From the NCBI GenBank assembly GCA_945859605.1, contig OX243812.1, forward strand, positions 51,015,196 through 51,079,195: a stretch of DNA of 64,000 bases. The letters run 5' to 3'. The notes beneath the pieces were generated by a model. It ran no database searches. It was not told where the DNA came from and saw only the letters and a program-made list of their open reading frames with translations. Below are positions 45,691 through 54,992 of this stretch, piece after piece (position 1 is the first letter of the stretch; the number at the start of each line of letters is the position of its first letter). The translations under genes and the position numbers were made by a program. The stretch comes from Lumbricus rubellus. Its lineage: Eukaryota; Annelida; Clitellata; Crassiclitellata; Lumbricidae.

Positions 45691-45788
45691 GTTTATGAGA
45701 TGTGCGGCTATTCTAGGGGCCATGCCTAGCGGGGCCGCAAAAACCACTTCAGGGTCATCTCCTGTGTAACTCTACTTTTAATTTCTTT

Positions 45789-45794
45789 ACTGCC
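45789..45794 (+). repeat. Polinton target-site duplication, left
   Basis: ACTGCC, identical to 61846-61851. Six bases is the known duplication length for Polinton/Maverick integration. Confidence 0.95.
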
Positions 45795-46409
45795 AGTAGA
45801 TGTAAAATTAATTCTTTGGGAATTTTTTCATTGAAGAAACAATTAGCTAATAAATGAGTTTAAATGGTGCTAAAGGATTAGCTGGGGGTTTTTTTCATTG
45901 AAGAAAAAAGCCAGTTAAAATAGGGTTTAAACCAGTTAAATTCTTAGTCTTTTTAATTTTCTGGGGGTCTTTTATTATTTCCTGAGGGGGGTGCTCGGTA
46001 GTACAGTGGATAGCACGCTGGACTGTCGACCAAGAGGTCGAGGGTTCAATTCCCCGCCGGGGTAGAAATTTGTTACGAGATTTCTGTTCCTCTAGCCGAC
46101 TCAGCTATGATGAGTACACGGTCAGTGGATGATGAGACGGCGAGGGAGAGGATTGGTCACCGCCCTTTGGAAGTCTTTTATTATTTCGATCAGCAAGGAA
46201 ATTAAGGTCGTAAGAATACTGCCGAAAAGTCTCTAGCTAATATATTTAGTGCGATGTGCGAATAAGCGAATATCTCGAGAAAATCGGTATTGGTTACGAA
46301 AATTATGCAACTACCGGTTGAATTGTTAAACGCAGCTCCCGTTCCCCCTCCGCCCGCAATTTGCATGTAATTCGCCCCATTTCTATACAGGTAGACGTTA
46401 CCAGGAGCG
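45795..46409 (+). repeat. Polinton terminal inverted repeat, left
   Basis: Two blocks match the right end: an outer block (45795 to about 46023) and an inner block (about 46200-46409) that includes the last 69 codons of the C1q-like fibre gene. Between them is a roughly 175-bp segment absent from the right end, which holds most of a tRNA-like sequence. Confidence 0.93.
45988..46190 (+). repeat. tRNA-Asp-like head of a SINE in the Polinton end
   Basis: A-box TAGTACAGTGG at 45999-46009 and perfect B-box GGTTCAATTCC at 46043-46053. The anticodon loop region CTGTCGA would be Asp-like. The anticodon and acceptor stems pair badly, so it is unlikely to be a working tRNA. The body continues with GCCGACTCAGCTATGATGAG, as in tRNA-derived SINEs. 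The right repeat keeps only the first 35 bases or so. Confidence 0.6.
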
Positions 46410-47275
46410 GTACTACTGTTACCAAATTCTATGTACGTCGAAACGAAATAGTATCCGGCTTTACCGGGAGTGAAACGGGTCATTCCCGCACTTATAACAC
46501 CATCGGTTTTGAATCTTACACTATCGAAAGTAACTCTTGTGTGAGTTTTAGCGATTAAGAATTGCCAAGTTAAAGAATGAATGCTAAGCGCGGGACCGAT
46601 TGTGATAGAATCTACATACTGCTTCGTAGCTGCATCGCTGGCGCTGTTGGGATTGTGTAGACCTGTAATGTAACCATCATGCATAAAGATGGTTGTATGC
46701 ACATTTATTTGAGATGAAATATTGTATTGCGTCGACTTAACCATCTCTAACATGATTTCATTGTTTATTCTAAAACGAAATCCATCCATCGATTGTAATG
46801 TAATAGGATTGTTTAACGAACATTGTAGTTTATTTCGTATACTACCTAAGAAAATAGTGAATTCTTTATTTTCTCCTCTCAAGTCCTTACAACCCATTGA
46901 ACGCAGACGATCGGAGCCAACGTTTAAGATTAGATCACCAGTCATTGTATCACCAGTCTTAGCCACCTTCGATGCAACTTGTTCATTAACGTATTTCTTA
47001 TTCGTCAAATGATTATCGTTGGACGGAGAATCGTCGTGATTCGTTATCAAATCAATGGCTTGACCCCAACTTAAAGCCTCATCCATTCCTGCTGTCAAAG
47101 GCTTCGTTGTGGGCAGTCCTTTAATTTTGTGACCACCCATTTTTAAATTTCCAGTCGCGATGTTTGCTCCATCCAATCGAAGAAAACTAGCATTTACTTG
47201 ACTAAGAGTAACACCTCCAGCGATTACTCTTTGTGATGAACCAACATCGGTGTGACCAAATTTATCGACAGGCAT
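46202..47275 (-). CDS. Polinton fibre-like protein with C1q-like head
   Basis: 357 residues. About the first 170 residues are a shaft-like region nearly the same as in the next gene, including VTLSQVNASFLRLDG, KMGGHKIKGLP, NKKYVNEQ and KTGDTMTGDLIL. These GNL/TGD repeats are the style of phage tail fibres. The C-terminal 135 residues look like a C1q/TNF jelly roll: FTPGKAGYYFVSTYI, VYLYRNGANYMQI and DFLEIFAYS fit the C1q core strands. The probable role is host attachment on the virion surface. The last 69 codons lie inside the inverted repeat and are duplicated at the other end. No transmembrane segment. Function is inferred from fold likeness; the C1q assignment is by eye. Confidence 0.85.
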   Translation of the reverse strand: MPVDKFGHTDVGSSQRVIAGGVTLSQVNASFLRLDGANIATGNLKMGGHKIKGLPTTKPLTAGMDEALSWGQAIDLITNHDDSPSNDNHLTNKKYVNEQVASKVAKTGDTMTGDLILNVGSDRLRSMGCKDLRGENKEFTIFLGSIRNKLQCSLNNPITLQSMDGFRFRINNEIMLEMVKSTQYNISSQINVHTTIFMHDGYITGLHNPNSASDAATKQYVDSITIGPALSIHSLTWQFLIAKTHTRVTFDSVRFKTDGVISAGMTRFTPGKAGYYFVSTYIEFGNSSTAPGNVYLYRNGANYMQIAGGGGTGAAFNNSTGSCIIFVTNTDFLEIFAYSHIALNILARDFSAVFLRP

Positions 47276-47302
47276 TTTATATATAATAATTTTTAATGCA
47301 GA

Positions 47303-48400
47303 TTAGTCATCGTATACATATAATTGCATTACCTGAATCCCTCCTGTAGGATCATTATCCTTTGTCAGTACTGGAACTCTGTAATATTGATACGCATCCG
47401 TAGGTATATAAATATCAAAAAATTTCGGAACAGCCTCTGAAGTAGTTGAAGAAGGACGTAATGATAGGGGTACAAACACTGCTCCATCATTGCTAGCGGT
47501 TAAACCTAATTCATCTATATTTGCGCTTTTAAACGCAATTCTCCAAATTTTAACTGGCTCAGGACATTTAATTTGTAACCAAGTGAACACACCTTTACCT
47601 GGAATCCAAGCTGCGTCGGTAAGATTAGTGAAAGCATGGTAGGCTTTGCTTCCGGAAAAACAAAAACCGGCACTAGCAACGAATCCTGTCACACTTACAT
47701 CAGCTTCCAAGGGAGGAATATACCCAACACGACACTTTTTCAGAGATTTTTCGACGTAATTCTTTGTAGCGGCATCTTGAGCTGAAAGAGGATCGCTTAA
47801 ATCGTTGATATTATTACTATTCATTAGGATATTTTGGTAAACGTCGATTTTTCGATCGTTAGACGCTCTACCGATTCTCATTATATTTTCTGCGCCTATT
47901 TTGCATAGAAATCCATCCGTCGATTGTAATGTAATAGGATTGTTTAACGAACATTGTAGTTTATTTCGTATACTACCTAAGAAAATAGAGAATTCTTTAT
48001 TTTCTCCTCTCAAGTCCTTACAACCCATTGAACGCAGACGATCGGAGCCAACGTTTAAGAACAAGTCGCCAGTCATGGTATCGCCAGTCTTAGACACTTT
48101 CGAAGCATCAACGTATTTCTTATTCGTCAAATGATTATCGTTGGACGGAGAATCGTTGTGATTCGTTATGAAATCAATAGCTTGCCCCCTACTTAAAGCT
48201 TCATCCATTCCGGCAGTCGAAGTATTCGTTACTGGGAGACCTTTTATCACATGTCCATTCATTTTTAAATTTCCAGTCGGCAGATTTGTCCCATCCAATC
48301 GAAGAAAATTAGCATTTACTTGGCTAAGAGTTACACCACCAGCGATTACTCTTCGTGATGTTCCTCCAGCAGCGGTGTGACCAAATTTATCAACGGGCAT
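47303..48400 (-). CDS. Polinton fibre-like protein with discoidin-like head
   Basis: 365 residues. The shaft matches the neighbouring fibre gene through about residue 170 (FRIN/FLCKI boundary), including VIAGGVTLSQVNANFLRLDG and SKVSKTGDTMTGDLFLN. A second DAATKNYVEKSL repeat follows. The head is unrelated to its neighbour's: SGSKAYHAFTNLTDAAWIPG, VKIWRIAFKSANIDEL and FDIYIPTDAYQYYRVPV suggest a galactose-binding/discoidin (F5/8 C) fold, as in ligand-binding ectodomains. The 27-base gap between the two genes and similar upstream sequence indicate tandem duplication with head exchange. Probable attachment protein. Confidence 0.83.
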   Translation of the reverse strand: MPVDKFGHTAAGGTSRRVIAGGVTLSQVNANFLRLDGTNLPTGNLKMNGHVIKGLPVTNTSTAGMDEALSRGQAIDFITNHNDSPSNDNHLTNKKYVDASKVSKTGDTMTGDLFLNVGSDRLRSMGCKDLRGENKEFSIFLGSIRNKLQCSLNNPITLQSTDGFLCKIGAENIMRIGRASNDRKIDVYQNILMNSNNINDLSDPLSAQDAATKNYVEKSLKKCRVGYIPPLEADVSVTGFVASAGFCFSGSKAYHAFTNLTDAAWIPGKGVFTWLQIKCPEPVKIWRIAFKSANIDELGLTASNDGAVFVPLSLRPSSTTSEAVPKFFDIYIPTDAYQYYRVPVLTKDNDPTGGIQVMQLYVYDD

Positions 48401-48432
48401 TTTATATATATATATTTATATAATAATAATTT

Positions 48433-48876
48433 TTAATGCAAGCCGTTTATAACTTCTTGGAAATTCATTCCATCACCCACCATCTTCAATACATACAAAC
48501 ATAAATGGCCACAAAATACTTCGTTATCGGGTTGTATTCGCTCACTGTTATATAACACTGGACGGCGTAAATACTTTATCAGTTCCAGAGGGGGAGGAAG
48601 GCCGTAACTATCGAAATATATTTTCTCGTTACCGCTCTTTAAGAAAGAGCACCAATGCTGACCGGTTCCTTTAGAATCGTCTAGATTCAATATCCCACAT
48701 TCAATCCGTCTAGGTTTATTCGGCAGCTCGTCTCGCACGAAAACGCCTCTAAAATTCGGAATATTCAGCTTCTTCGCGGCATCCAATAATTCAAAATTCG
48801 TTAACGGATGATTTGGAAGAACTACGCCTTCGACATCGATGTTTTTCACAGTTGCAGAACTCATTTTATATTTCAT
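48433..48876 (-). CDS. Adenain-like cysteine protease
   Basis: 147 residues, a compact C5/Ulp1-type protease for virion maturation. Visible catalytic features: His in GTGQHWCSFL, an acidic residue in IYFDSYGLPPP, Gln in RIQPDNEV and the nucleophile Cys in FCGHLCLYVLK. The order H, D/E, Q, C and the FDSYG segment match adenovirus protease and Polinton PRO. It overlaps the upstream HNH gene by 11 bases. TTTAAA at 48885-48890 precedes the start. Likely substrates are the GG-containing virion proteins encoded at 54993, 56772 and 59212. Confidence 0.92.
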   Translation of the reverse strand: MKYKMSSATVKNIDVEGVVLPNHPLTNFELLDAAKKLNIPNFRGVFVRDELPNKPRRIECGILNLDDSKGTGQHWCSFLKSGNEKIYFDSYGLPPPLELIKYLRRPVLYNSERIQPDNEVFCGHLCLYVLKMVGDGMNFQEVINGLH

Positions 48877-49557
48877 CTAAATGTTTTAAAAAGTAATTCG
48901 ATTTTACTTCCTGCATTACATATAACCAGCGATCTATTTTGTTCGCTTTTTGCATATTTTTAACCGGTAGCAGTGGACGAATATTCTTCCAATTCATAGC
49001 TTTGAGAAGTTCTTCTTCGTCTAGCAAGTTGAACGACGATAATGGCAAAACATGATCGAGATGCCAAACCGAACCGTAATTTTCCATAGTCATTCCTTCT
49101 TCTAACTGAAATTCAATCCATTTAGTAAATATTTCAAAGTCAACACCGATATGTTGGCGCGTCATTTGTGATTTCGATTTACCTCTTAATGATTCACTAA
49201 GCCTACTCCTCATATTTTTAAGTAGTTTAAACTCAGGATCATATTGCTTTCGAGCTTCAGAATACGAGTGATTATATTTATATTTACATTCCTTACATTC
49301 ATTATCTCTCCCATCTTTACGACATCTATTTTTTACATATTCTAAAATGTTCTTTTCTTTCCTACATCGACAGCAAACTTTTTTATCTTTTATTTCCCTA
49401 GTCTCTAGTATCGAGTATTTTTGCCTAAGTTCCTTCACTTTGGAATTTTTACACGTTTTACAACTAGTATAATAACCGCTCTTATTACATTTATCTTTAT
49501 GAAATTCGTTTAAGTTTTTTCCATCCTACATTTGGAACACACTTTAGAGACTTCCAT
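48866..49557 (-). pseudogene. HNH endonuclease with zinc ribbon, frameshifted near its start
   Basis: The main open part (48866-49438, 190 residues) has CCRCRKEKN and DNECKECKYKY zinc-binding pairs and an HNH core in WHLDHVLPLSSF, NWKNIRPLLP and KNMQKANK. A further zinc ribbon lies upstream: a start at 49557 gives VCSKCRMEK, then a stop at 49512. In the -1 frame the reading goes on through YTSCKTCKNSK into the main ORF. One base is missing from a run of six A (minus strand, about 49516-49521). The upstream start has a TTTAAA box 17 bases before it, as other genes do, which supports it as the true start. This could be a mutation, a homopolymer error or recoding. Confidence 0.78.
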
Positions 49558-49574
49558 TCTATATATATTTTTCT

Positions 49575-52500
49575 TTAAATAGTTTTCAACGAGTAGTGAC
49601 CATATGCCAAAGTATGAATTCCATCCTCCATTATTACCCGTTTATCGTCATCTGCAGATAATGCAACTTTATTAATTTCTTCTGTATAAATATCGTGATG
49701 ATAAGATCTAATAACATTCATCGTTCGTTGTTGTTCTTTTTTAGTAAATAAACAGTCTTTATAATCTTCGTGAGTAATAGTTTTCTGGACAACATTCTTC
49801 TTAATACCTTTACATTTCTTGTGCTCATCTCCAGCAGCCATCTTATAAGAATACAACTTTGCTCTGAGTCCAATAAATTCTTTTATCTGTTTCCCACTAG
49901 CTTCATCCTTGAACATTCCAATAACTTTTTTATTTACTCCAACCTCAATACCAGATGGATGATCTCTCGGGTATTCACTCGTGTCGAATCGAGTCTTAAT
50001 ATCGCCTGCGATATCTGAGTAAAAGTCTTCAGTTTTAATTTCGTATGTCAAAGAATCTGTATCGGTAAATAATAATTTAGCTCTATTTCCGTATTTATCC
50101 TTGATGTAATTGTAATGAAATTCATACATCAGCGTTTTGCTCAAGTCTAATATACACATGCCAAGATATATAGGTTTATTATAGTACAATTTAGTTTTTT
50201 TCATGTGAACGGCTATTAGATTTTCATCGAAAATAGTACATCTCTCATAATTAGGTTTAGCGGCTAGTTCAATAGCCCTCTCCTCTTGACACACTAACTC
50301 TACATCAACACGATTTTCAATGTTCTCACAAGTTTTTCCAAAGACACTGTTATTCATTAATTTGAAAAAGTCTTTTTCAAAGTCATTAGTAGCTTTCGTT
50401 CTAAGAGCTGTATTTAAATCGATATACTTTTTCAACCAATCACTTTCTTCGAATAGTACACCTCTATGCACCTTTGTTATTTTCAAACCCAAGCTCTCAT
50501 ACAGCTTCAGATTATCGTAGTGCAGCACATACTTCTTTTTATCGTTTAAGTTTGGAATTAACTTTTTGACTTTGTTAATCTCAATGCTTTCGGGGGCTAA
50601 CGGAAAGTCGTTATGCAGGTCGTGTAACTCTTTAGGGTATTCCAAATCAACTTCCAATATGCATGGAATACTTCTCCAATTATTTAAATCACCTTCACTC
50701 ATCCATTTGAACCCGTGAGTAGGTAAAGGTTTAATCATAGCCCATCCATATAGATTATTCGCATCCAGATAAGTAATAAATGTAGAATTTTCGTTACTAT
50801 TGAAATCGCTCATATATTTATTATTCGCTTTCCCGTAACGATTTGATATTGTGCTCACTCCTCCTCTCATCCCTTGCCTAAGCATCAGAATCATATCGTA
50901 ATCACTCAATAACTCCAATTTCACGCCTGTCAATTTTAAAGCGGCATCCCAGGCTAAACCAGGAGATGTAAAATACCATGCAGGGTCAAGCGTATAGTTT
51001 TTCATACACACATCTCTAAAGTTTTCGAAAACATCGGCAAGTAGCAGAACATCCGAAACGTTGTATAAATCGTGATATTCTCTGAATGTTTTACATCCAA
51101 ATTCTTTCCATACCGTTTGTGCATGCTCGTAGTCTTCATCGCTAATATTCGAATCATTTAGCTTAGAATAGAATGCGGATTTTGGTGGTAGTTCGGTTTC
51201 ATTAAAGGTAGTAAATGAATCGACGTAGTCATAAGGATATATGCCTTTTCTCAGCAAAAGATCGAGCTTCTTTCCAGTATATCGTTTCCCAATATTTTTA
51301 CACTGGTCTTTGCTTAGGTTCCTCGATAAAGCATCAAGACTAGAAGCCATAAATTTAAAACTGTCGATAAAACGCAGTTGTCGCTTGACGGTAATCTCTT
51401 TTCCCTCTTTATTTACAAACTTATCAACAACGACCTCTCTGCTAAAAGATATATACTTTTCCTCGTTATTAGGTATGCAATTAATTTTCTCTCCATTATT
51501 ACCTCTCAGTTTCTTAATGAACAGATGACAATCGTACCCGGAAAGATTATGAAACACTACAGGGAAAAACTTGGGGACTTTATAGTTTACATTACAAATG
51601 TTATGAGCAGCCCCTCTAAATTTACCGCTAAGATGACAGTGATCTCTCACTCGGTCTTCGCCCAACGGTTTTTCACAGATATGGCATATAGTAGCTCCAT
51701 CAAAACACTTCTTGTCCTCTTCTGTAAATATCATCTTCTTAGGGAATTTAAATTGATTATATATTTGTTTTATATTCTCTTCTAGTTTATCTACAAATAT
51801 TTGACCAACATCATCATCTTCGCTTTCAGCCGTAAACGTCACAGGATCTTGAGAATATACACTATCGTCGAAACATTTTATGTGGTAACAAAAGGAGCTA
51901 GGAATATGCTTTTGATATTTATTAGTGTACGACAACTCTGGATTTGGTTGGCATGTATCGATCGGTTTTACAAAAGACTCAAAATCTGCGTAGACTATAA
52001 ACGGAACCCTCATAGAATTGTTATAATTTTTAAAACTTAACATAGTTCCTGGTTCTGGCATTTCTATTTTTTGTGCGTTATGTTGAGAGCAGTACTCATT
52101 ATGGTTGTTAAGCGCTCCTGGCGTTGTGAAACCATTCATACACCTTTTACAATAATACATCGAATTAGTCCGAAATCTCATCAATCTGTTAAAATTCTTG
52201 ATCCAGCAATAATGTTTCCTTTCTCCGTTGGAAATAAGCAATAGATCTACACAAATACTACTTTCACACTTAGACAGATAAAGCGGGTAGACATGTTTTT
52301 CAAAACCGAATACATTAACATTAATATTGTTATTTCTCTCGAATTTACCTATCACATTAGCATCAGCAGCAACTGGAAACTCAATGCCACTCCAATTAAG
52401 TTTTTTCGATTGTTCTGTCAAAGCTTTCGTTATTTTTTCCGGATGGACATCCACCGGATTCAAAGCTCTAGTGATACACCATTTGAAGCATTCTTCGTCG

Positions 52501-53234
52501 TGGTTTTTCATATTTATAATAGCCTTTTTATTAGCTAAAAAGTCGGGAAGTGGAATGCAAGAACTACCTCTCAAGGGTGTATATTTTACCGTATTTATAT
52601 CTAATTTTACAACCGCTTTAAATCTCCAATTACTTCCTTGCATCTGAAAACTAGCAATAGACTCCATGATTTTATCTTTTTTTCTGCTGTATATTTCATT
52701 CAAGTCGGTTGCTTCTAAAATAACTTCTGCCCTGGAAACGAATGGTATATCCTCAGAAGTCACTATTCCAGATTTCATATCTACTCGTTCCATAGTACAA
52801 GTAAGAACTAAATTAGTCTTTGTCTGGCGATTACTCGACAACAGATTAACTACCTGCGGTCTGACGAAATCAAGAAACGACGAGGCATCCATTCCATTAA
52901 TTCCATCTATTCTATATTGCTTGGTGAATCCTTTAATAGCTGACGCTGTTTCTCGAATTTTATGTTTATCAAATATCCTGGAAACAGTTAACTTCAATGA
53001 TTCCAGTTTTTCATTAACTGCTTTATTATCTCGTTCAGGTACATAACTAAGTAACCAATCCGCAAAATCATTTAATTTAGCTCTAACCCTATTTTTGTAT
53101 TTTCTCTTAGGCGCTACTGGTTTGTATTTACCAGGTGTGGGTGTAAGCGTAGGAACCTTAATGTCAGGAACCGGCGAGTCGAGCAAGTGTTCAACATGGT
53201 TCATGTTTCTTAAACTACTTTTCTTTAAATCCAT
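49575..53234 (-). CDS. Protein-primed DNA polymerase B
   Basis: 1219 residues, the replicase of the element. It replicates linear DNA from terminal-protein primers. Exonuclease motifs: PFIVYADFES near 411 (Exo I), FHNLSGYDCHLFI near 570 (Exo II) and YNVSDVLLLADV near 725 (Exo III). Polymerase motifs: TYLDANNLYGW near 820 (motif A), KLMNNSVFGKTCEN near 960 (motif B) and LLFTDTDSLTYEI near 1058 (motif C). CXXC zinc pairs in CKRCMNGF and CHICEKPL lie between. About 300 N-terminal residues have no motif I recognise and could include the terminal protein. Length is typical of Polinton PolB. It ends 18 bases before the HNH start. No TTTAAA box was seen upstream, unlike the structural genes, so expression timing may differ. 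Confidence 0.97.
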   Translation of the reverse strand: MDLKKSSLRNMNHVEHLLDSPVPDIKVPTLTPTPGKYKPVAPKRKYKNRVRAKLNDFADWLLSYVPERDNKAVNEKLESLKLTVSRIFDKHKIRETASAIKGFTKQYRIDGINGMDASSFLDFVRPQVVNLLSSNRQTKTNLVLTCTMERVDMKSGIVTSEDIPFVSRAEVILEATDLNEIYSRKKDKIMESIASFQMQGSNWRFKAVVKLDINTVKYTPLRGSSCIPLPDFLANKKAIINMKNHDEECFKWCITRALNPVDVHPEKITKALTEQSKKLNWSGIEFPVAADANVIGKFERNNNINVNVFGFEKHVYPLYLSKCESSICVDLLLISNGERKHYCWIKNFNRLMRFRTNSMYYCKRCMNGFTTPGALNNHNEYCSQHNAQKIEMPEPGTMLSFKNYNNSMRVPFIVYADFESFVKPIDTCQPNPELSYTNKYQKHIPSSFCYHIKCFDDSVYSQDPVTFTAESEDDDVGQIFVDKLEENIKQIYNQFKFPKKMIFTEEDKKCFDGATICHICEKPLGEDRVRDHCHLSGKFRGAAHNICNVNYKVPKFFPVVFHNLSGYDCHLFIKKLRGNNGEKINCIPNNEEKYISFSREVVVDKFVNKEGKEITVKRQLRFIDSFKFMASSLDALSRNLSKDQCKNIGKRYTGKKLDLLLRKGIYPYDYVDSFTTFNETELPPKSAFYSKLNDSNISDEDYEHAQTVWKEFGCKTFREYHDLYNVSDVLLLADVFENFRDVCMKNYTLDPAWYFTSPGLAWDAALKLTGVKLELLSDYDMILMLRQGMRGGVSTISNRYGKANNKYMSDFNSNENSTFITYLDANNLYGWAMIKPLPTHGFKWMSEGDLNNWRSIPCILEVDLEYPKELHDLHNDFPLAPESIEINKVKKLIPNLNDKKKYVLHYDNLKLYESLGLKITKVHRGVLFEESDWLKKYIDLNTALRTKATNDFEKDFFKLMNNSVFGKTCENIENRVDVELVCQEERAIELAAKPNYERCTIFDENLIAVHMKKTKLYYNKPIYLGMCILDLSKTLMYEFHYNYIKDKYGNRAKLLFTDTDSLTYEIKTEDFYSDIAGDIKTRFDTSEYPRDHPSGIEVGVNKKVIGMFKDEASGKQIKEFIGLRAKLYSYKMAAGDEHKKCKGIKKNVVQKTITHEDYKDCLFTKKEQQRTMNVIRSYHHDIYTEEINKVALSADDDKRVIMEDGIHTLAYGHYSLKTI

Positions 53235-53261
53235 TTTATCTTACCACGCAAAAATATTAAA

Positions 53262-53311
53262 ACATGTGAGATCGAAGATCCACTTATCTGTGAGATCGAA
53301 GATCCACTTAT
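53262..53311. repeat. Two copies of a 24-bp unit upstream of PolB
   Basis: GTGAGATCGAAGATCCACTT is repeated at about 53266 and 53290. The same stretch occurs inside the coding region near 57011-57030. Confidence 0.85.
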
Positions 53312-53641
53312 CTATCTCTCATACACTTTAATTTCGTATCTATCTCTCCAGACATTTCCGTTATGATAAGCTATTATACCAGCACTCTGACCATACGCCT
53401 TAGCAGCTTTATACATCGATGGATACGAGGTAACAACGCCAGTTTCTCGATCTATAATATCTACTCTTCTCGGTTGTTTCCTGATACTACCCAACGTGTC
53501 ATGTCGATATGACACAGACTTGTAGTCCGTCGGAAGAATATTCTTTTCAATCAGTACAGCTATCATTTGAGGTTTGTTGAGATGCGAAGTGCCTGTAACA
53601 TCGTGATGCTTGGCTAACATTCTAAGCTCTGGTAGCTTCAT
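53312..53641 (-). CDS. Small DNA-binding protein, SAP-like plus NUMOD1-like
   Basis: 109 residues. The N-terminus LRMLAKHHDVTGTSHLNKP fits a SAP-type helix-extended-helix. The C-terminus ETGVVTSYPSMYKAAKAYG followed by HNGNVWRDRY resembles NUMOD1/IENR1 modules that accompany homing endonucleases. Both suggest sequence-nonspecific or semi-specific DNA binding. A role in genome packaging or with the HNH enzyme is possible but unproven. A TTTAAA box is at 53657-53662, 16 bases before the start. It lies between PolB and the capsid gene. Confidence 0.7.
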   Translation of the reverse strand: MKLPELRMLAKHHDVTGTSHLNKPQMIAVLIEKNILPTDYKSVSYRHDTLGSIRKQPRRVDIIDRETGVVTSYPSMYKAAKAYGQSAGIIAYHNGNVWRDRYEIKVYER

Positions 53642-53657
53642 AATATATAAGTATTCT

Positions 53658-54968
53658 TTAAATCAATTTTCCATACACTACACTCATTTTCTGTCCATCC
53701 GATTGGAACTGCAGCAACCTATCTGAAATTACGACAGCATACGCTTCTGTGTCGGCTGGCACTGCTGCATTGAAAAGAGCCTTAATCTGAATATCAACGA
53801 CTGATGATTTCAAACGCTCGGATTGTTTGCTTACATCGAACACGAACAACGGATATAATTCTTTATAATCTACAGGTGTTATATTGCTTTGGGTAATCAA
53901 CTTATCCATACCATAGAATTTTTGACTAAAGGAGGACGCGTCTCTGTACGCTCTGGAGAATTGTTGATTAGGAAACGATAGGTTATGATCTACAGCTGGA
54001 TATCTTTCTTGATTCATCATAACATAAATGTTCTTGAGATCACAGTGATTAAAGAGTGCTGGATTACTTTCCTGATTACCGCTACGGTCCGTCTGAAATC
54101 CAACGATGATATATCTAGGTTTCTCCGGTGAAGTTTTAACGCTTAATCTCCAACTGAAACTTGTCGACTGAGGAACTGTTATAGTGTCGCATTGACGAGC
54201 TCTATACGCAACTGGCAACGTTAATTTTGATTCAATCGTCTTATACAACTGCATTCGTTCCATGTCGGAAGGAATAACGTGTGGAATAAACCATGAAATT
54301 TTGTTTATCGCAACTTTTCCAGCAGCTGCAGCGTTATCTCGGAATATTGCATCATCGTCCGCTTTACGAACTAAAGTCAACGTCTGTTTAAAGCCGTAAA
54401 TAATCTTGTCGTAATCATCGCAAAACCCGAAAATATGCTTCAACGGAACAATAAAGCTGAACATTCCTTTAGTGTTTGGTTTGTGAATGAGAAAGCTTTG
54501 TCTAGTGGCAAATCCGGGGTTGTCCGCAATAACAGCAGTCGCTGCAGTGTCTTTATACCACAGCTGATTTAAGCCTTGAGTCAACTGAAAATCGTTTGGA
54601 TACGTAAGTAAACCGAGCATCGTTGTAGCTTGACCCGGATGAAATAGCGTTTCGATTTCTTGATTAGATAACTGATAGGATATTTGACTGAATAGATACA
54701 TAAGCCCATTATTCGTAAGAGCGACTAAATCGGCGTTAACGTATGCGGTGTCATCGGCTTTAATTAGTCTTCCATCGAATTGTAGATATGACTCTGCTGG
54801 GTGACTGTATAAGTCTTGTAATTCAATATTTATTCTTATTTCACCAGAACTGTTAAGGTTAGTTCTCGCTACAGGTTCGTACTCATGCCATTCGTATCGC
54901 TCGATACCTTCATCGATCAATGGTTGCTCTGTGAATCTTAGAATATCGGATTGCATTTTATTATACAT
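53658..54968 (-). CDS. Major capsid protein, double jelly-roll
   Basis: 436 residues from the first Met, or 432 from the second (54956). Recognised by the conserved blocks NQEIETLFHPGQATTMLGLL, GLNQLWYKDTAATA, GMFSFIVPLKHIFGFCDDYD, IIYGFKQTLTLVRKADDDA, INKISWFIPHV and SRQFSRAYR-type segments of Polinton/adintovirus hexons. It should form the trimeric capsomer of an icosahedral particle. The TTTAAA box at 54974-54979 lies only a few bases before the first Met but 18 bases before the second, so I favour the second Met. No breaks. Confidence 0.93.
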   Translation of the reverse strand: MYNKMQSDILRFTEQPLIDEGIERYEWHEYEPVARTNLNSSGEIRINIELQDLYSHPAESYLQFDGRLIKADDTAYVNADLVALTNNGLMYLFSQISYQLSNQEIETLFHPGQATTMLGLLTYPNDFQLTQGLNQLWYKDTAATAVIADNPGFATRQSFLIHKPNTKGMFSFIVPLKHIFGFCDDYDKIIYGFKQTLTLVRKADDDAIFRDNAAAAGKVAINKISWFIPHVIPSDMERMQLYKTIESKLTLPVAYRARQCDTITVPQSTSFSWRLSVKTSPEKPRYIIVGFQTDRSGNQESNPALFNHCDLKNIYVMMNQERYPAVDHNLSFPNQQFSRAYRDASSFSQKFYGMDKLITQSNITPVDYKELYPLFVFDVSKQSERLKSSVVDIQIKALFNAAVPADTEAYAVVISDRLLQFQSDGQKMSVVYGKLI

Positions 54969-54992
54969 ATATTTTTAAATAAGAAAATATGT

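Noticed and set aside
45988..46062. Functional tRNA-Asp gene
   Set aside because: The A and B boxes are good but the anticodon and acceptor stems do not pair well, and a SINE-like body follows directly.
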